Part shown: one piece after another, positions 27,915 through 37,225 of the stretch
How positions within the stretch are numbered: the stretch's first letter is position 1
Layout of the letters: each line of letters opens with the position of its first letter
DNA from: Halobacillus halophilus DSM 2266
GTDB taxonomy: Bacteria; Bacillota; Bacilli; Bacillales; Halobacillaceae
DNA length: 64,000 nt
Direction: 5' to 3'
Assembly (NCBI RefSeq): GCF_000284515.1
Contig: NC_017668.1
Coordinates: forward strand, 1,922,001-1,986,000
Made by a program: the position numbers and the translations under genes
Notes under the pieces: generated by a model
What the model was told of the DNA's origin: nothing
Databases searched by the model: none
What the model saw: only the letters and a program-made list of their open reading frames with translations

Positions 27915-28904
27915 TTACTCTTCATTTTCTAAGAAGTATTTTTCCAAATCATCTACCATCTCATTAGCGGCAATATATCCGCCTGCTGTGTTCCAAATCG
28001 CATCACTTACTTCATGAACGTCTCCGGATTTTACAACATCAAGGTTTTGGAAGAGGGGATCGTTTAACCATTCTTCTTGCAGATTGCTTGCTGCTCCATC
28101 TCCTGTTTCATACGTGAAGTAGAAGAGGACGTCTCCATCCATGGCTGGAATTCTTTCTTTAGTCGCTTTTTCCATAAAATCATTTACATCCTGGGATTCA
28201 GGTCGCTCGAACCCGATTTGTTCCAAAATGACACCTGAGAAAGAATCCTTATGATAGATTCGTACATGGTCCGGCAAGAAACGGATGACTGATACTTTTT
28301 GATTTAATTTATCTCCGGCTTGATCGGCAAAATCTTGTAGTCGCTGATCATATTCGTCGATCAGCTGTTGACCTTTGTCTTCCATATTTAGAGCTTCAGC
28401 GTAGGTCATGAAATTACTTTGCCACTCGCCACGTAGTTTTTCAGAGAAAATCGTAGGGGCAATTTTGTTTAACTTTTCATAGATATCTTCCTGACGCTGT
28501 TTGTTACCGATGATCAAGTCAGGCTCCAGTTCAAGGATTTTTTCAATATTTACGTTAGATTCGTCCCCGACAACCTCTACGCCTTCCATTTGATCGCTGA
28601 TATGATCGTACCATGGATCGCCTGTCCAGGATTTAACTGCTCCTACAGGTTTAACATCCATAGCTAGAAGGGCTTCTGTACCTTCATTAGTAAGGATGAC
28701 GACACGCTCTGGCTTTTCCTCAACCGTTGTTTCTCCCATTGCATGTTCGATTGTGTATGGCTCAAAGTTTTCAGATCCAGAATCATTAGAATTATCTTCG
28801 CTGTCCTGGGTGGTATCTTCTTCAGATGAAGAATTTCCGCAAGCAGATAAAACCAATGAAAGAACCATCAATAGAGCTAATGGTGCTAAGAACCTTTTTA
28901 ACAT
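27915..28904 (-). CDS. yfiY: Iron-siderophore ABC transporter substrate-binding lipoprotein
   Basis: A 329-residue FhuD/FecB-type lipoprotein (lipobox VLSACG, Cys near residue 22) that captures ferric siderophores. After a Ser/Asp/Glu-rich linker come TIEHAMGETTVEEKPERVVIL and LEPDLIIGNK, the usual helical-backbone binding protein marks. Divergent FecCD permease genes and Fur boxes match Bacillus yfiY-yfiZ-yfhA, a hydroxamate (schizokinen/arthrobactin) system. Ligand assignment rests on that analogy only. Confidence 0.88.
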   Translation of the reverse strand: MLKRFLAPLALLMVLSLVLSACGNSSSEEDTTQDSEDNSNDSGSENFEPYTIEHAMGETTVEEKPERVVILTNEGTEALLAMDVKPVGAVKSWTGDPWYDHISDQMEGVEVVGDESNVNIEKILELEPDLIIGNKQRQEDIYEKLNKIAPTIFSEKLRGEWQSNFMTYAEALNMEDKGQQLIDEYDQRLQDFADQAGDKLNQKVSVIRFLPDHVRIYHKDSFSGVILEQIGFERPESQDVNDFMEKATKERIPAMDGDVLFYFTYETGDGAASNLQEEWLNDPLFQNLDVVKSGDVHEVSDAIWNTAGGYIAANEMVDDLEKYFLENEE

Positions 28905-28921
28905 AATAGCAACTCCCTAAT

Positions 28922-28936
28922 TGAATATGATTATCA
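28922..28936 (-). promoter_or_regulatory. Fur box before yfiY
   Basis: TGAATATGATTATCA closely fits the 7-1-7 Fur consensus (TGATAATNATTATCA) and lies 18 bases before the yfiY start. Confidence 0.8.
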
Positions 28937-29005
28937 TTTACAATAAGAGATTATATAAAATCGAGGAAGAAGTCAATAGATTTTGTCATATTTTTGTAGT
29001 TAAAT

Positions 29006-29055
29006 TGAAAATGATTCTCAAATTCGTTGACACTCATACGTTCTACAAATAGACT
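29006..29055 (+). promoter_or_regulatory. Fur box and promoter before yfiZ
   Basis: TGAAAATGATTCTCA (29006-29020) is a second Fur box. It sits just before a sigma-A promoter TTGACA-N17-TAGACT (29027-29055). Both transcription units should be repressed when iron is plentiful. Confidence 0.78.
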
Positions 29056-29099
29056 TATTACTAGGATTTGGGAAGTATAAGTTTGAAAGGATAAGGTTT

Positions 29100-30104
29100 A
29101 TGGTATTACATTCAACAGTCTGGAAAGGAATAGGGATCTTCATAGGGGTACTGGTACTCCTCCTGTCCACCTTAGCCAGTGTTATTTTAGGATACACAGA
29201 TGTTCATTTCGCTGATGTTTACAAGGCATTTTTTCATTTTAATCAATCCAATAAACACATCATTATTACGGATGTAAGGTTTCCGAGAGCCATTATTGCA
29301 GCTTGTGTAGGTGCTTCTTTGGCCATGGCTGGAGTATTAATGCAAGCTTTAACAAGAAATGCTTTAGCCTCACCAGGAATCTTTGGAGTTAATGCTGGAG
29401 CCTCCTTTTTAGTGGTCCTTGCTATCGCTTATTTACCTGCTGTACCTATAGGCGGACTAACGTGGATCTCGTTTGCCGGAGCCACGCTCGCGGCCATCAC
29501 CGTTTATGCGATTGGTTCAATAGGGAGAGAAGGGCTGACACCTATGCGGCTGACACTTGCTGGAGCGGCCATAGCAGCTCTTTTCTCTTCTTTCACTCAA
29601 GGAATGTTGGTATTAAATGAAAAAGCACTGGATGAAGTTTTATTCTGGCTGGCAGGATCTGTCCAGGGCAGAGATCTTGAGCATTTAATTCCAGTGCTCC
29701 CTTATTTAGCTGCTGCCTGGCTTGGTGCCTTATTTATTGCCCGGCATATTAACATTCTTCTTATGGGAGAAGACGTGGCCCAGGGCTTAGGTCAGCGAAC
29801 GGTTTGGATCAAAGCTGTAACAGGAATCATTATTATCCTTTTAGCTGGAGGTGCTGTAGCGGTTGCGGGCCCCATCGGATTTGTAGGAATTGTGGTTCCA
29901 CACTTCGCCAGGTGGATGGTTGGCCAGGATCACCGATGGGTCGTACCCTATTCAGGGATTATGGGCGCTGTATTACTTTTGTTAGCTGATGTAGGCGCCC
30001 GGTACGTAATCATGCCGGAAGAAGTACCGGTAGGAGTTATGACGGCCGTTATAGGAACGCCTTTCTTCTTCTATATAGCGCGTAAAGGGGGAGAAAGCTC
30101 ATGA
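29100..30104 (+). CDS. yfiZ: FecCD-family iron-siderophore permease
   Basis: A 334-residue membrane protein with about nine or ten helices. RFPRAIIAACVGASLAMAGVLMQ and NALASPGIFGVNAGAS are FecCD signatures, and GPIGFVGIVVPHFARWMVG is the cytoplasmic loop that docks the ATPase. It pairs with the next gene, which starts inside its stop codon. RBS AAAGGATAAGG. No ATPase gene is present; in Bacillus this system borrows YusV, coded elsewhere. Confidence 0.9.
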   Translation: MVLHSTVWKGIGIFIGVLVLLLSTLASVILGYTDVHFADVYKAFFHFNQSNKHIIITDVRFPRAIIAACVGASLAMAGVLMQALTRNALASPGIFGVNAGASFLVVLAIAYLPAVPIGGLTWISFAGATLAAITVYAIGSIGREGLTPMRLTLAGAAIAALFSSFTQGMLVLNEKALDEVLFWLAGSVQGRDLEHLIPVLPYLAAAWLGALFIARHINILLMGEDVAQGLGQRTVWIKAVTGIIIILLAGGAVAVAGPIGFVGIVVPHFARWMVGQDHRWVVPYSGIMGAVLLLLADVGARYVIMPEEVPVGVMTAVIGTPFFFYIARKGGESS

Positions 30105-31144
30105 GTAAAGAAACTTCTATTCGACATACAAGAAACAGATATGACTCTAAAACGTTAACGATTTTAGGAGTGCTAACAGTAGTGTTGCTGGTTGTTTTTC
30201 TATTTTCGGCTTCATTGGGACAACTCTTTGTTCATCCTGTGGACGTATTAAAGGTTTTTGCCGGACAGGGCGAAAGCTCAAACCAGATGATTGTGAATTC
30301 CTTTCGAATGCCGCGAATTCTGAATGCCTTGTTTGTAGGTATGGCACTTGCTGTAAGCGGAGCCATTCTTCAGGGGATGATACGAAATCCGCTGGCTTCG
30401 CCAGATTTTATCGGTCTTACGGGTGGTGCAGGCGTTGGAGTGGTTGCGTTTCTGGCGGTTTTCAGTAACGAAGATAATGCTTTAACTGTTAGTATAAGCT
30501 GGATGCCTCTTGCTTCTTTTGCAGGTGCTACTCTTGTAGGCGTTATGCTTTATGTTCTAGCCTATAAGAATGGGATTTCCCCTATGAGATTAATCATCAT
30601 TGGAGTCGGCATATCTGCTCTTACACAAGCCATCATCACTACTCTTATGATTGTAGGTCCTATTTACCGGGCTTCCCAGGCAAACATATGGCTTACAGGC
30701 AGTGTGTACGGTTCTAATTGGGAAGAGGTGAGGATCATTATACCCGTCGTGATGCTATTATTGTTCCTTTCATTAGTGGTAGCGAGAAGGATTAACGCTC
30801 ATGAACTTGGAGACGAAACGGCTGCCGGTATTGGTGCTAACTTGAATAGGGACCGGCTTATCTTCCTGATACTAGCTACCGCACTCACAGGTATCGCTGT
30901 AGCATTTGCTGGCGGAATTGGCTTTGTAGGGTTAATGGCTCCGCACATTTCCAGACGTCTGGTAGGGTCCTCCTATGGAGCGCTAATTCCTATATCAGCT
31001 TTAATCGGCGCTATTCTCGTTATGGGAGCAGACTTAATCGGCCGCACTGTATTCTTACCTTTAGAAGTGCCGGCGGGTGTGTTTACAGCCACTATAGGAG
31101 CCCCTTATTTTATTTTCCTTTTGTTTACAAGTAAACGTTCTTAA
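30101..31144 (+). CDS. yfhA: FecCD-family iron-siderophore permease
   Basis: A 347-residue partner permease with the same signatures (RMPRILNALFVGMALAVSGA, NPLASPDFIGLTGGAG, GIGFVGLMAPHISRRLVG). It overlaps the previous gene by four bases (ATGA), which implies translational coupling and a heterodimeric channel. A strong terminator follows. Confidence 0.9.
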   Translation: MSKETSIRHTRNRYDSKTLTILGVLTVVLLVVFLFSASLGQLFVHPVDVLKVFAGQGESSNQMIVNSFRMPRILNALFVGMALAVSGAILQGMIRNPLASPDFIGLTGGAGVGVVAFLAVFSNEDNALTVSISWMPLASFAGATLVGVMLYVLAYKNGISPMRLIIIGVGISALTQAIITTLMIVGPIYRASQANIWLTGSVYGSNWEEVRIIIPVVMLLLFLSLVVARRINAHELGDETAAGIGANLNRDRLIFLILATALTGIAVAFAGGIGFVGLMAPHISRRLVGSSYGALIPISALIGAILVMGADLIGRTVFLPLEVPAGVFTATIGAPYFIFLLFTSKRS

Positions 31145-31174
31145 AAAAGAAGTCCATCAGGGCTTCTTTTTTTA
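31143..31174 (+). terminator. Terminator after yfhA
   Basis: AAAAAAGAAGTCC and GGGCTTCTTTTTTT arms. Confidence 0.88.
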
Positions 31175-31184
31175 TTTGGATCGG

Positions 31185-31340
31185 TAAAACGTAGGGGCTC
31201 TATTTTCCATAAACGGTTTACCAAACCGAGATTTCGTAGACTAAGATCCCCAGTTTCGAGAGTGTTCATGAAACCATCCGCCCCGGTGAACAAGTCAGCA
31301 GAATGGAACTATCTCTAAGACACGATTGCTACTCTGAACA
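31185..31340. repeat. Very decayed fragment of the palindromic repeat family
   Basis: Between yfhA and the next small gene, only AGACTAAGATCCCCAGTTTC followed by GAGAG and a nearby ACCATCCGCCCCGG recall the outer arm and a module. Without alignment this is tentative. The remaining bases to 31488 show no gene; GGAGGATA near the end is the ribosome site of the next CDS. Confidence 0.3.
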
Positions 31341-31488
31341 AAATGAGCAGACATGATCTAACACAATCGGAAGATTCTCGGTAAAATGAATCTATAAGCA
31401 AATGTAAGGGGTATTAATTTAACCAATTATTAGATTATGAGAAACTATTTGTGAAAAGTTTAAAGAAAAAAAGGAGGATACTATTATA

Positions 31489-31713
31489 ATGATCAACGGG
31501 TTTTGGTTTTTAATGATAATTATTTCTTTACTCGTATTGCCATTGCTTTATGGTATGCTTCGGGATTTCTTTGGCGGAAACACCAATCGGTTCTATGGAG
31601 ATGAACTGAATAAGCAGCGGAGAACGAAAAAGGAAGCAGCATATGACAAAGCACATGAGAAAACGGCAAGATACTATGAAAGAGGGGGAGCTGGAGGGGA
31701 TGGGACCCCTTAA
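31489..31713 (+). CDS. Small single-helix membrane protein
   Basis: A 74-residue protein with one N-terminal transmembrane helix (FWFLMIIISLLVLPLLYGML), then a basic, Lys/Arg/Tyr-rich cytoplasmic tail ending in GGAGGDG. A strong AAGGAGGATA ribosome site supports translation. I do not recognise a family, and no functional clue comes from the neighbours. Confidence 0.65.
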   Translation: MINGFWFLMIIISLLVLPLLYGMLRDFFGGNTNRFYGDELNKQRRTKKEAAYDKAHEKTARYYERGGAGGDGTP

Positions 31714-31937
31714 AGATGAGCTCTAAGTTGGGAAAGTCAAAATCATTATTAATCATAATATTATTATGTTAACTAGTTAATCTGGAACTGTAGCTGCAGC
31801 GCGGTTAATGTGTCGCTTTTTTTTATAGTGAGAGGAATATATGCAGGTCGTTTCATTTACTATGGAACGGGGGGATGGGAGAAAAAAGATGCGGTTTATT
31901 AATAAGAATGTAGCTATACAGTAAAGGAGGAATTTCA

Positions 31938-32813
31938 ATGGATAAGGAATTTGAAAACCGTCAGTCAGCAGACTATGCAGATGTAAAGCAGCTGGAGCAG
32001 CGTCTGTTACAAACTAAAACATCAGTTGAGGATATCTTGAAAGATCAAAAATTGTATTATGACCCAGGTAAGTCCGAGCAATCAATAAAAAGCTACTATA
32101 GGAACATCAACTTTCAAGAAGCGAATCGTAAAGCATTAGGCGAACTCGTCCAGTCCACCCACAGGGAAAAGGTTCGCTATGATCCTAGCGAATATGTATA
32201 TCCTTGGGTCGATTTAAGACCGGATGGAAAGCTAAGAAGCATTTACTCAGGCGAAGCAAGAGAACCTGAATATGTCATTCAGGAAGATTTCGAAACTTAT
32301 TTGAAAATGAAAGCGGCCTCTGCAGAACCTGAAATCCCGGGTGAATTCTCAAGTCTTTTGAAATATAACTGTGAACACGTTGTTCCACAATCCTGGTATG
32401 ATAAAAAAGAACCAATGCGAGGCGATCTTCATCATCTGTTTACATGTGACCCTCGATGTAATTCAATCAGAAGCAACTATCCTTATTACGATTTTGAAAA
32501 TTACCCCATTCAAGAGGCAGCAGTAAACCGTGTTGAAAGCCAGTGTGGAAAAGCAGAGAATGAATATTTTGAGCCCGAGTATGCAAAAGGTGCAGTTGCT
32601 CGTTCCATGCTGTATTTCTTATTAAGATATCCCGAAGAAATTGAACCCGGATACAGAAAGAAAGTGGACGAAGAGCTACTCCTTCAATGGCATCAGGCAG
32701 AACCTCCAGGTTTATATGAGCAGCATAGAAATCAGGCGATTTATTCCATTCAGGGGAATCGGAATCCTTTTATTGACTTTCCTGAACAAATGAGGCAAGT
32801 ATATAACACTTAA
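31938..32813 (+). CDS. Endonuclease I family (NucM/EndA-type) nuclease
   Basis: A 291-residue non-specific nuclease. The central YNCEHVVPQSWYDKKEPMRG, then DLHHLFTCDPRCNSIRSNYPY, is the Endonuclease_I active region, a beta-beta-alpha metal finger with His and Asn ligands. Unlike secreted relatives it has no signal peptide; the N-terminus is polar. So it may act in the cytosol, leave by another route, or be annotated with a short start. AAAGGAGGAATTTC lies well placed before the ATG. Confidence 0.88.
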   Translation: MDKEFENRQSADYADVKQLEQRLLQTKTSVEDILKDQKLYYDPGKSEQSIKSYYRNINFQEANRKALGELVQSTHREKVRYDPSEYVYPWVDLRPDGKLRSIYSGEAREPEYVIQEDFETYLKMKAASAEPEIPGEFSSLLKYNCEHVVPQSWYDKKEPMRGDLHHLFTCDPRCNSIRSNYPYYDFENYPIQEAAVNRVESQCGKAENEYFEPEYAKGAVARSMLYFLLRYPEEIEPGYRKKVDEELLLQWHQAEPPGLYEQHRNQAIYSIQGNRNPFIDFPEQMRQVYNT

Positions 32814-32817
32814 CGAT

Positions 32818-32856
32818 AACCCCCCTTTTGCAGCAGGGAGCTGTTAAGGGGTGTTT
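32818..32856. terminator. Possible hairpin between convergent genes
   Basis: ACCCCCCTT pairs with AAGGGGTGT, with an inner CAGC/GCTG stem. There is no clear T-run, so the terminator call is weak. Confidence 0.45.
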
Positions 32857-33689
32857 ACTCGTTTTAATCCAAATTTAGCCAGGGCTTGCTGGAGGGTGGC
32901 ACACGTATGAATATTGCTAAAGTCGATTCCTAATGATGTGATGGTCTGAGCAATAGAAGGGCGGATCCCTGTAATACTTGTCTCAATGCCGAGTAGTTTT
33001 AATGACTGAATAATGTTAAAGAGTTCATTACTTACCATAGTATCTAAGATAGGGACCCCCGATATATCAAATATGACCTGCTCTATGTTGGTTCCACTTG
33101 TTTCGGTTAAAGTAACTTCTTTAATAAGTTCCGCTCTACTCGTATCGATTTCCCCTACCAGGGGTATGACTACTAGTCCTTCCGCAACGGGGACTACGGG
33201 CACTGATAATTCTTCCATCGCACTATAAGCGGTAGCAGCTAGTTGTCTATTATGGTTTTCGTGTACTTCTCCAAACACTCTGACCACTAAGTCCACTAGA
33301 CGGTCTATTTTTTTAGTAGTCTCAATTACGGTTTTCGGAGATATTTTCTCTAGTTCCAGCTCCTCTTGGAAGAAATCCCAAATGATAGGTTGATAGGCTG
33401 AAATAATTCGCAGGGATTCAGTTAAAGATATCCCGTATTCAATGGTAAGAGAGGAAACCTTCCTTGCCCAACTCTGAACCTTTTCGTATACCTCATCTTC
33501 TTCTTTGAATAGTATTTCACCTGAAAACTCCACAAGCTCTTCTCGCACGCTCATATATTCTTTTTCGTCCATCCCTCGTTTTTCCAAATTTGCCTGAGAA
33601 ATAGTAGGTATATGATTACTATATGTTTTAGCCAACTGGTATTTGTGATTAATGATCTTTTCGCCAATATATTTAAATTCTCTCTGCAT
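32844..33689 (-). CDS. RsbR-type STAS-domain protein (stressosome component)
   Basis: A 281-residue protein: an N-terminal helical sensor region (about 1-160) and a C-terminal STAS domain (about 165-275). The pattern VVIPLVGEIDTSRAELI and IFDISGVPILDTMVSN keeps the two Thr sites that RsbT phosphorylates in Bacillus RsbR proteins. Such paralogues build the stressosome that triggers sigma-B. No rsb genes are adjacent, so it would be a stand-alone paralogue adding its own input. AAGGAGAATTAG precedes the ATG. Confidence 0.85.
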   Translation of the reverse strand: MQREFKYIGEKIINHKYQLAKTYSNHIPTISQANLEKRGMDEKEYMSVREELVEFSGEILFKEEDEVYEKVQSWARKVSSLTIEYGISLTESLRIISAYQPIIWDFFQEELELEKISPKTVIETTKKIDRLVDLVVRVFGEVHENHNRQLAATAYSAMEELSVPVVPVAEGLVVIPLVGEIDTSRAELIKEVTLTETSGTNIEQVIFDISGVPILDTMVSNELFNIIQSLKLLGIETSITGIRPSIAQTITSLGIDFSNIHTCATLQQALAKFGLKRVNTP

Positions 33690-34285
33690 CTAATTCTCCT
33701 TAGGATTAAATAATGGAATCGCTCACCCATAATAAGGGAATTATACCATTAAAACTTATCGTAATATAAGTTAATTTTTATTGATTTCAATACTAAAATA
33801 TGGATATTAATTATTTATCCTTTCACATGTGGATTTAGCCGGGCAAAGATTTTTCTAATTATTAGTGTAGACATTCAAGTTGCGGAAAGATTAATATACT
33901 ACACTTCTCAGAACAAGATAGATTAAGAGCCTATCTTTTGATTATATTGGGGGAACTGGCTATGGATTTAAATTATAAAATTATGAGAACTTTTTCCTTA
34001 ATTAAGCGCATGTTTAGCAGGGGTAATTAAATTAAGGAATTCTGTACCTGTAAAAAAACAGAATGACAGATGGGAGATCCCTGGCTAAAAGCTATAATAC
34101 TTTCAAAGGAAATATGAGAGGTTTTTCATTGAGAAGAGTATTCTGTAAGGTGAGAAATTCAAAGGAAAATTTTAAAATAAATATATTAAATTGTGAAACT
34201 TTACCCGGTACGAATTCGTTACGGAATGGTGAACTTATTTTTTTATAATAAAAATAAGTGAAAAATAGAAAAAGGGGTTGTAAAT
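33690..34285. other. AT-rich intergenic region
   Basis: About 600 bases with no convincing gene. A short hairpin ATTCTGT/ACAGAAT lies near 34039-34063. TGAAAC (34194) with CGTTA 17 bases later resembles the sigma-W type ECF promoter (TGAAAC-N16-CGTA) in the right place for the flotillin gene. Short phases without stop codons around 34063-34310 have no ribosome sites and low-complexity translations. Confidence 0.4.
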
Positions 34286-35770
34286 TTGCTGGAGAATACT
34301 TTACTCGCAATCATCCTAATCGTCTTAGGAATCGTCGTACTAATAGGGGGAATTACCGCTTTTGTGATTTTTCGCCTGCGTTACAAAACGGCAAGCTCCA
34401 ACGAAGCTTTAATCGTGACAGGTCCGAAACTTGGAGATCCGCAGCAGGAAAAAAATGTGTTCGAAGATGAAAATGGACGATCTGTTAAAATCATTCGCGG
34501 CGGTGGATATCGCTTGAGAATGTTTCAAACAGCCACACCGATTGACTTAACTTCTTTTCAGCTGCAAGTGAATTCAGAAAAAGCTTATACTAAAGAAGGA
34601 ATTCCGGTAAGAGTAGCTAGTACGGCTGTAATCAGCATAGGCAGTGAACTGGAAATTATGGCTAACTTTGCTGAAAAATTCTTAGGAAAGAAACAAAACG
34701 AGCGTGAATCAGAATTGAAAGATGTGCTCAATGGACATCTCCGTTCTATTATAGCTTCTCTTCCTATTGAAAAGATCTATAACGACTTTAAAGAAGTGAA
34801 TACGCAAGTAAAAAAAATAGCAGAAGCTGATTTAAAAGGAATGGGCTTCGAAATCACTTCATTCGCTTTAAACGATGTAGAAGACGTTGACCAGGAAAAT
34901 GGATATATTGATGCTCTCGGTCGCCCGCACATCGCTGAGGTTCAGAAAAAAGCGAACATGGCTGAATCGGATGCAACAAAAGAGACTCGCATTTATCAGG
35001 CGAAAAATGACCAGGAAGCACAAGATGAAGAAAACAGAAGACTTACGGCTGTAGCCGAATCAACTAAGGAAAAGGACATTAAGGAAGCAGAATTCCAGAA
35101 AGATACTAACCGTGCGAAAGAAAACGCGAATCAAGCGGGCGAGTTAGAACGTCAAAAGCTTGCTCAGCAAATTAAAGAAGAGGAACTTAAGGTTCAGTAC
35201 ATAGAGAAACAGCGAGCCGTTGAGCTGGAAGAGGAGGAAAATAAACGACGCCGTTCCATTGCCGACGCGGAAGCTTATGAAGTAACCAAACGAGCCGAAG
35301 CTGAAGCAGATACGGAGAGAATAAAAGGGGAGTCCGAAGCGGAAGTTATCCGTCAGCGAGGAATTGCGCAAGCAGAATCTAAAGAACGGATGGCTAAAGC
35401 TATGGAACACTATGGTGAAGCAGCTATTGTAGAAATGTTGATTAATGTATTACCTGAATATGCTGAGAAAGTGTCAGCTCCTCTATCACAAATTAAGGAT
35501 ATGAAGGTAATCGATATGGGAGGATCCAATTCCAATGGCGGATCAGCGAAAGTAGCAAACAGTGTTACTTCAACCATGTTGGGTATCCAGGAATCATTAA
35601 AGGAAACTACAGGAATGGACTTGAAAGCTATGCTTGAAAGTTATGTTTCTAGAGGTAATGTTACGAACTTCTCTTCTGAAGCGTCCAAGCAGTTTGATGA
35701 AGCTTCTGCAACTATGGAAGAAGAGGAGTCGGAAAATACGACGGAAGTTGAACAGGACCCAAAAGAATAA
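34286..35770 (+). CDS. floT: Flotillin (FloT/YuaG-like)
   Basis: A 494-residue membrane-scaffold protein. It has an N-terminal helix (about 5-30), an SPFH/PHB domain, then a long Glu/Ala/Lys-rich coiled coil (about 205-380), the flotillin domain. Flotillins organise functional membrane microdomains and fluidity. The start is TTG after AAAAGGGG; no ATG lies close. In Bacillus subtilis yuaG follows the NfeD-like yuaF; no NfeD gene is present here. An ECF-like promoter may lie upstream. Confidence 0.9.
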   Translation: MLENTLLAIILIVLGIVVLIGGITAFVIFRLRYKTASSNEALIVTGPKLGDPQQEKNVFEDENGRSVKIIRGGGYRLRMFQTATPIDLTSFQLQVNSEKAYTKEGIPVRVASTAVISIGSELEIMANFAEKFLGKKQNERESELKDVLNGHLRSIIASLPIEKIYNDFKEVNTQVKKIAEADLKGMGFEITSFALNDVEDVDQENGYIDALGRPHIAEVQKKANMAESDATKETRIYQAKNDQEAQDEENRRLTAVAESTKEKDIKEAEFQKDTNRAKENANQAGELERQKLAQQIKEEELKVQYIEKQRAVELEEEENKRRRSIADAEAYEVTKRAEAEADTERIKGESEAEVIRQRGIAQAESKERMAKAMEHYGEAAIVEMLINVLPEYAEKVSAPLSQIKDMKVIDMGGSNSNGGSAKVANSVTSTMLGIQESLKETTGMDLKAMLESYVSRGNVTNFSSEASKQFDEASATMEEEESENTTEVEQDPKE

Positions 35771-35779
35771 CGAACTAAA

Positions 35780-35822
35780 TGAGCAGCATGAGAGGGAAAG
35801 TCCCCTCCATGCTGCTTTTTTC
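35780..35822 (+). terminator. Terminator after flotillin gene
   Basis: GAGCAGCATG and CATGCTGCTT arms with an inner GC stem and six T. Confidence 0.9.
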
Positions 35823-35902
35823 ATTCAAAGAAGGAAGTAAAGTTGGTCCTTAATAGGATAAAAACAGCTAAAACCCTCAAACTACGTAAAGAGGTGATGG
35901 AT

Positions 35903-36103
35903 GTGAAAAAACGAGAGGATAAACCTAAAATTCATGAATCGTCCTATCCAAATGAAGTTGTAGTGGAAGCGGGGTTGAAGTCAGACAAGCCTCTTTCAAA
36001 CGAACGCTATGAAGGGGATTCTGTTAATGAACACGAAAGGTTAGAATCGGCAAATGAGTATCTCGGAGAAAAGGAACTAAAGCAGACCCTTACTAACTCT
36101 TGA
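35903..36103 (+). CDS. Small hydrophilic protein of unknown function
   Basis: A 66-residue, highly charged (Glu, Lys, Asn) protein with no membrane segment. I chose GTG because AGAGGTG lies 6 bases upstream; an ATG two codons earlier abuts that site. Its stop codon lies inside the shared terminator palindrome. No family recognised; it resembles small spore or stress-associated proteins only in composition. Confidence 0.5.
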   Translation: MKKREDKPKIHESSYPNEVVVEAGLKSDKPLSNERYEGDSVNEHERLESANEYLGEKELKQTLTNS

Positions 36104-36147
36104 ATGTAAAAAAATGGGGGACCAGGTCCCCCATTTTTTTACATTCG
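36102..36147. terminator. Perfect bidirectional terminator palindrome
   Basis: A 22-base arm from 36102, containing AAAAAAATGGGGGACC, is perfectly complementary to the following arm ending TTTTTTTACATTC. It serves both convergent genes. Confidence 0.93.
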
Positions 36148-36151
36148 ACAC

Positions 36152-37204
36152 TTATAGATGGTCTGATTCTTTGTTTACCAGAAACGGAACGAGCATTGGA
36201 ATAATTAATATGATGACCAGCAATCGAATGACCTGCATGGCAGCTACAATACTTGCGTCTAAATTAAGCGAAGATGCGACGGATGCCATCTGCGGGGCGC
36301 CTGCGGGTACAATGGCTATTAAGCTGGTTATAAAGTCAAGTGGCGTCAAAATATAAAATACAAAGGTGATGACAAAAGTAAGTAAGAAGAAGGCTAGTAG
36401 TACAGCCAGGCTCATCCAGCCAATCTGTTTAATTTCTAACAGCGATTCCCTATCAAAGCGAGAACCAATGATCACTCCAAGTAAAGCCATACCTGCGCCA
36501 ACCATCAGATTTGGCATAGAGGGTAAGGGGTGCACCAACGTAATGAACAAAAATCCTAACACAATGGAATATAAGAAAGGAGCAATAGGAATTGCCCATT
36601 TCCGTGCCAGTAATAGAGTTAAAACCGTAAGCAGTAAGTAAAATAAAATGGCGGTCCCCATAGACAGGCTGCTTTCATTTCCTGTGGCTAAGTTTGTCCC
36701 TTGAGCATCTGTAGTAGATATAAAGGACGTCATGAAACCGGCGACAATAGGAATAGTAGAAACAAGCATCATAATCCTTACCGTTTGAAAAGCGGCCACC
36801 ATGCTCATATTCGCATTATATTCTCTGCTCAGAGCCATCATTACGGAAGCTCCCGCTGGTAAGCAGCAAAACAAGGCTGTTTTCTCATCAAGGTTTGAAT
36901 ATTTGGCAAGGAGCTTACCTAAGAACCAGCTTGCTGCAAGTAGCGTAACCAGTGTTAAAGCTAGTGGCAGCAAGTAGTTGGCAGCTTCTTGAAACATCGA
37001 AACTTGAATACTTAAGCTGATGCTTATTCCAATAACGGCAAGAGAAAGATTAAACAAATAATTGGGATAGCTAACCTCATTAATGAACAGACGATAAAAA
37101 GCACCAACGAGCATAGCTCCAAGCAGCCATCCCGCTGGTACACTCATTAAGTCAAATAGATAACCGGCTGCAAAACCAGCCAGTAATAATAGCACTTTCT
37201 TCAT
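36152..37204 (-). CDS. AbrB-duplication family membrane protein (putative transporter)
   Basis: A 350-residue protein with about ten transmembrane helices and two repeats of the AbrB-duplication/ammonia-monooxygenase-like Pfam type, each with a Pro-Ala-Gly turn (SVPAGWLLGAML and IVPAGAPQMASVASSL). Despite the name, this family is unrelated to the DNA-binding AbrB; a transport role is presumed. ATG chosen with AGGTG 8 bases upstream. A terminator-like hairpin lies in its leader. Confidence 0.8.
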   Translation of the reverse strand: MKKVLLLLAGFAAGYLFDLMSVPAGWLLGAMLVGAFYRLFINEVSYPNYLFNLSLAVIGISISLSIQVSMFQEAANYLLPLALTLVTLLAASWFLGKLLAKYSNLDEKTALFCCLPAGASVMMALSREYNANMSMVAAFQTVRIMMLVSTIPIVAGFMTSFISTTDAQGTNLATGNESSLSMGTAILFYLLLTVLTLLLARKWAIPIAPFLYSIVLGFLFITLVHPLPSMPNLMVGAGMALLGVIIGSRFDRESLLEIKQIGWMSLAVLLAFFLLTFVITFVFYILTPLDFITSLIAIVPAGAPQMASVASSLNLDASIVAAMQVIRLLVIILIIPMLVPFLVNKESDHL

Positions 37205-37225
37205 GTTCTCAACACCTAATTTAGG

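Noticed and set aside
34063-34310. Short frames on both strands before the flotillin gene
   Set aside because: No ribosome sites and AT-rich low-complexity products; the region fits a promoter leader better.
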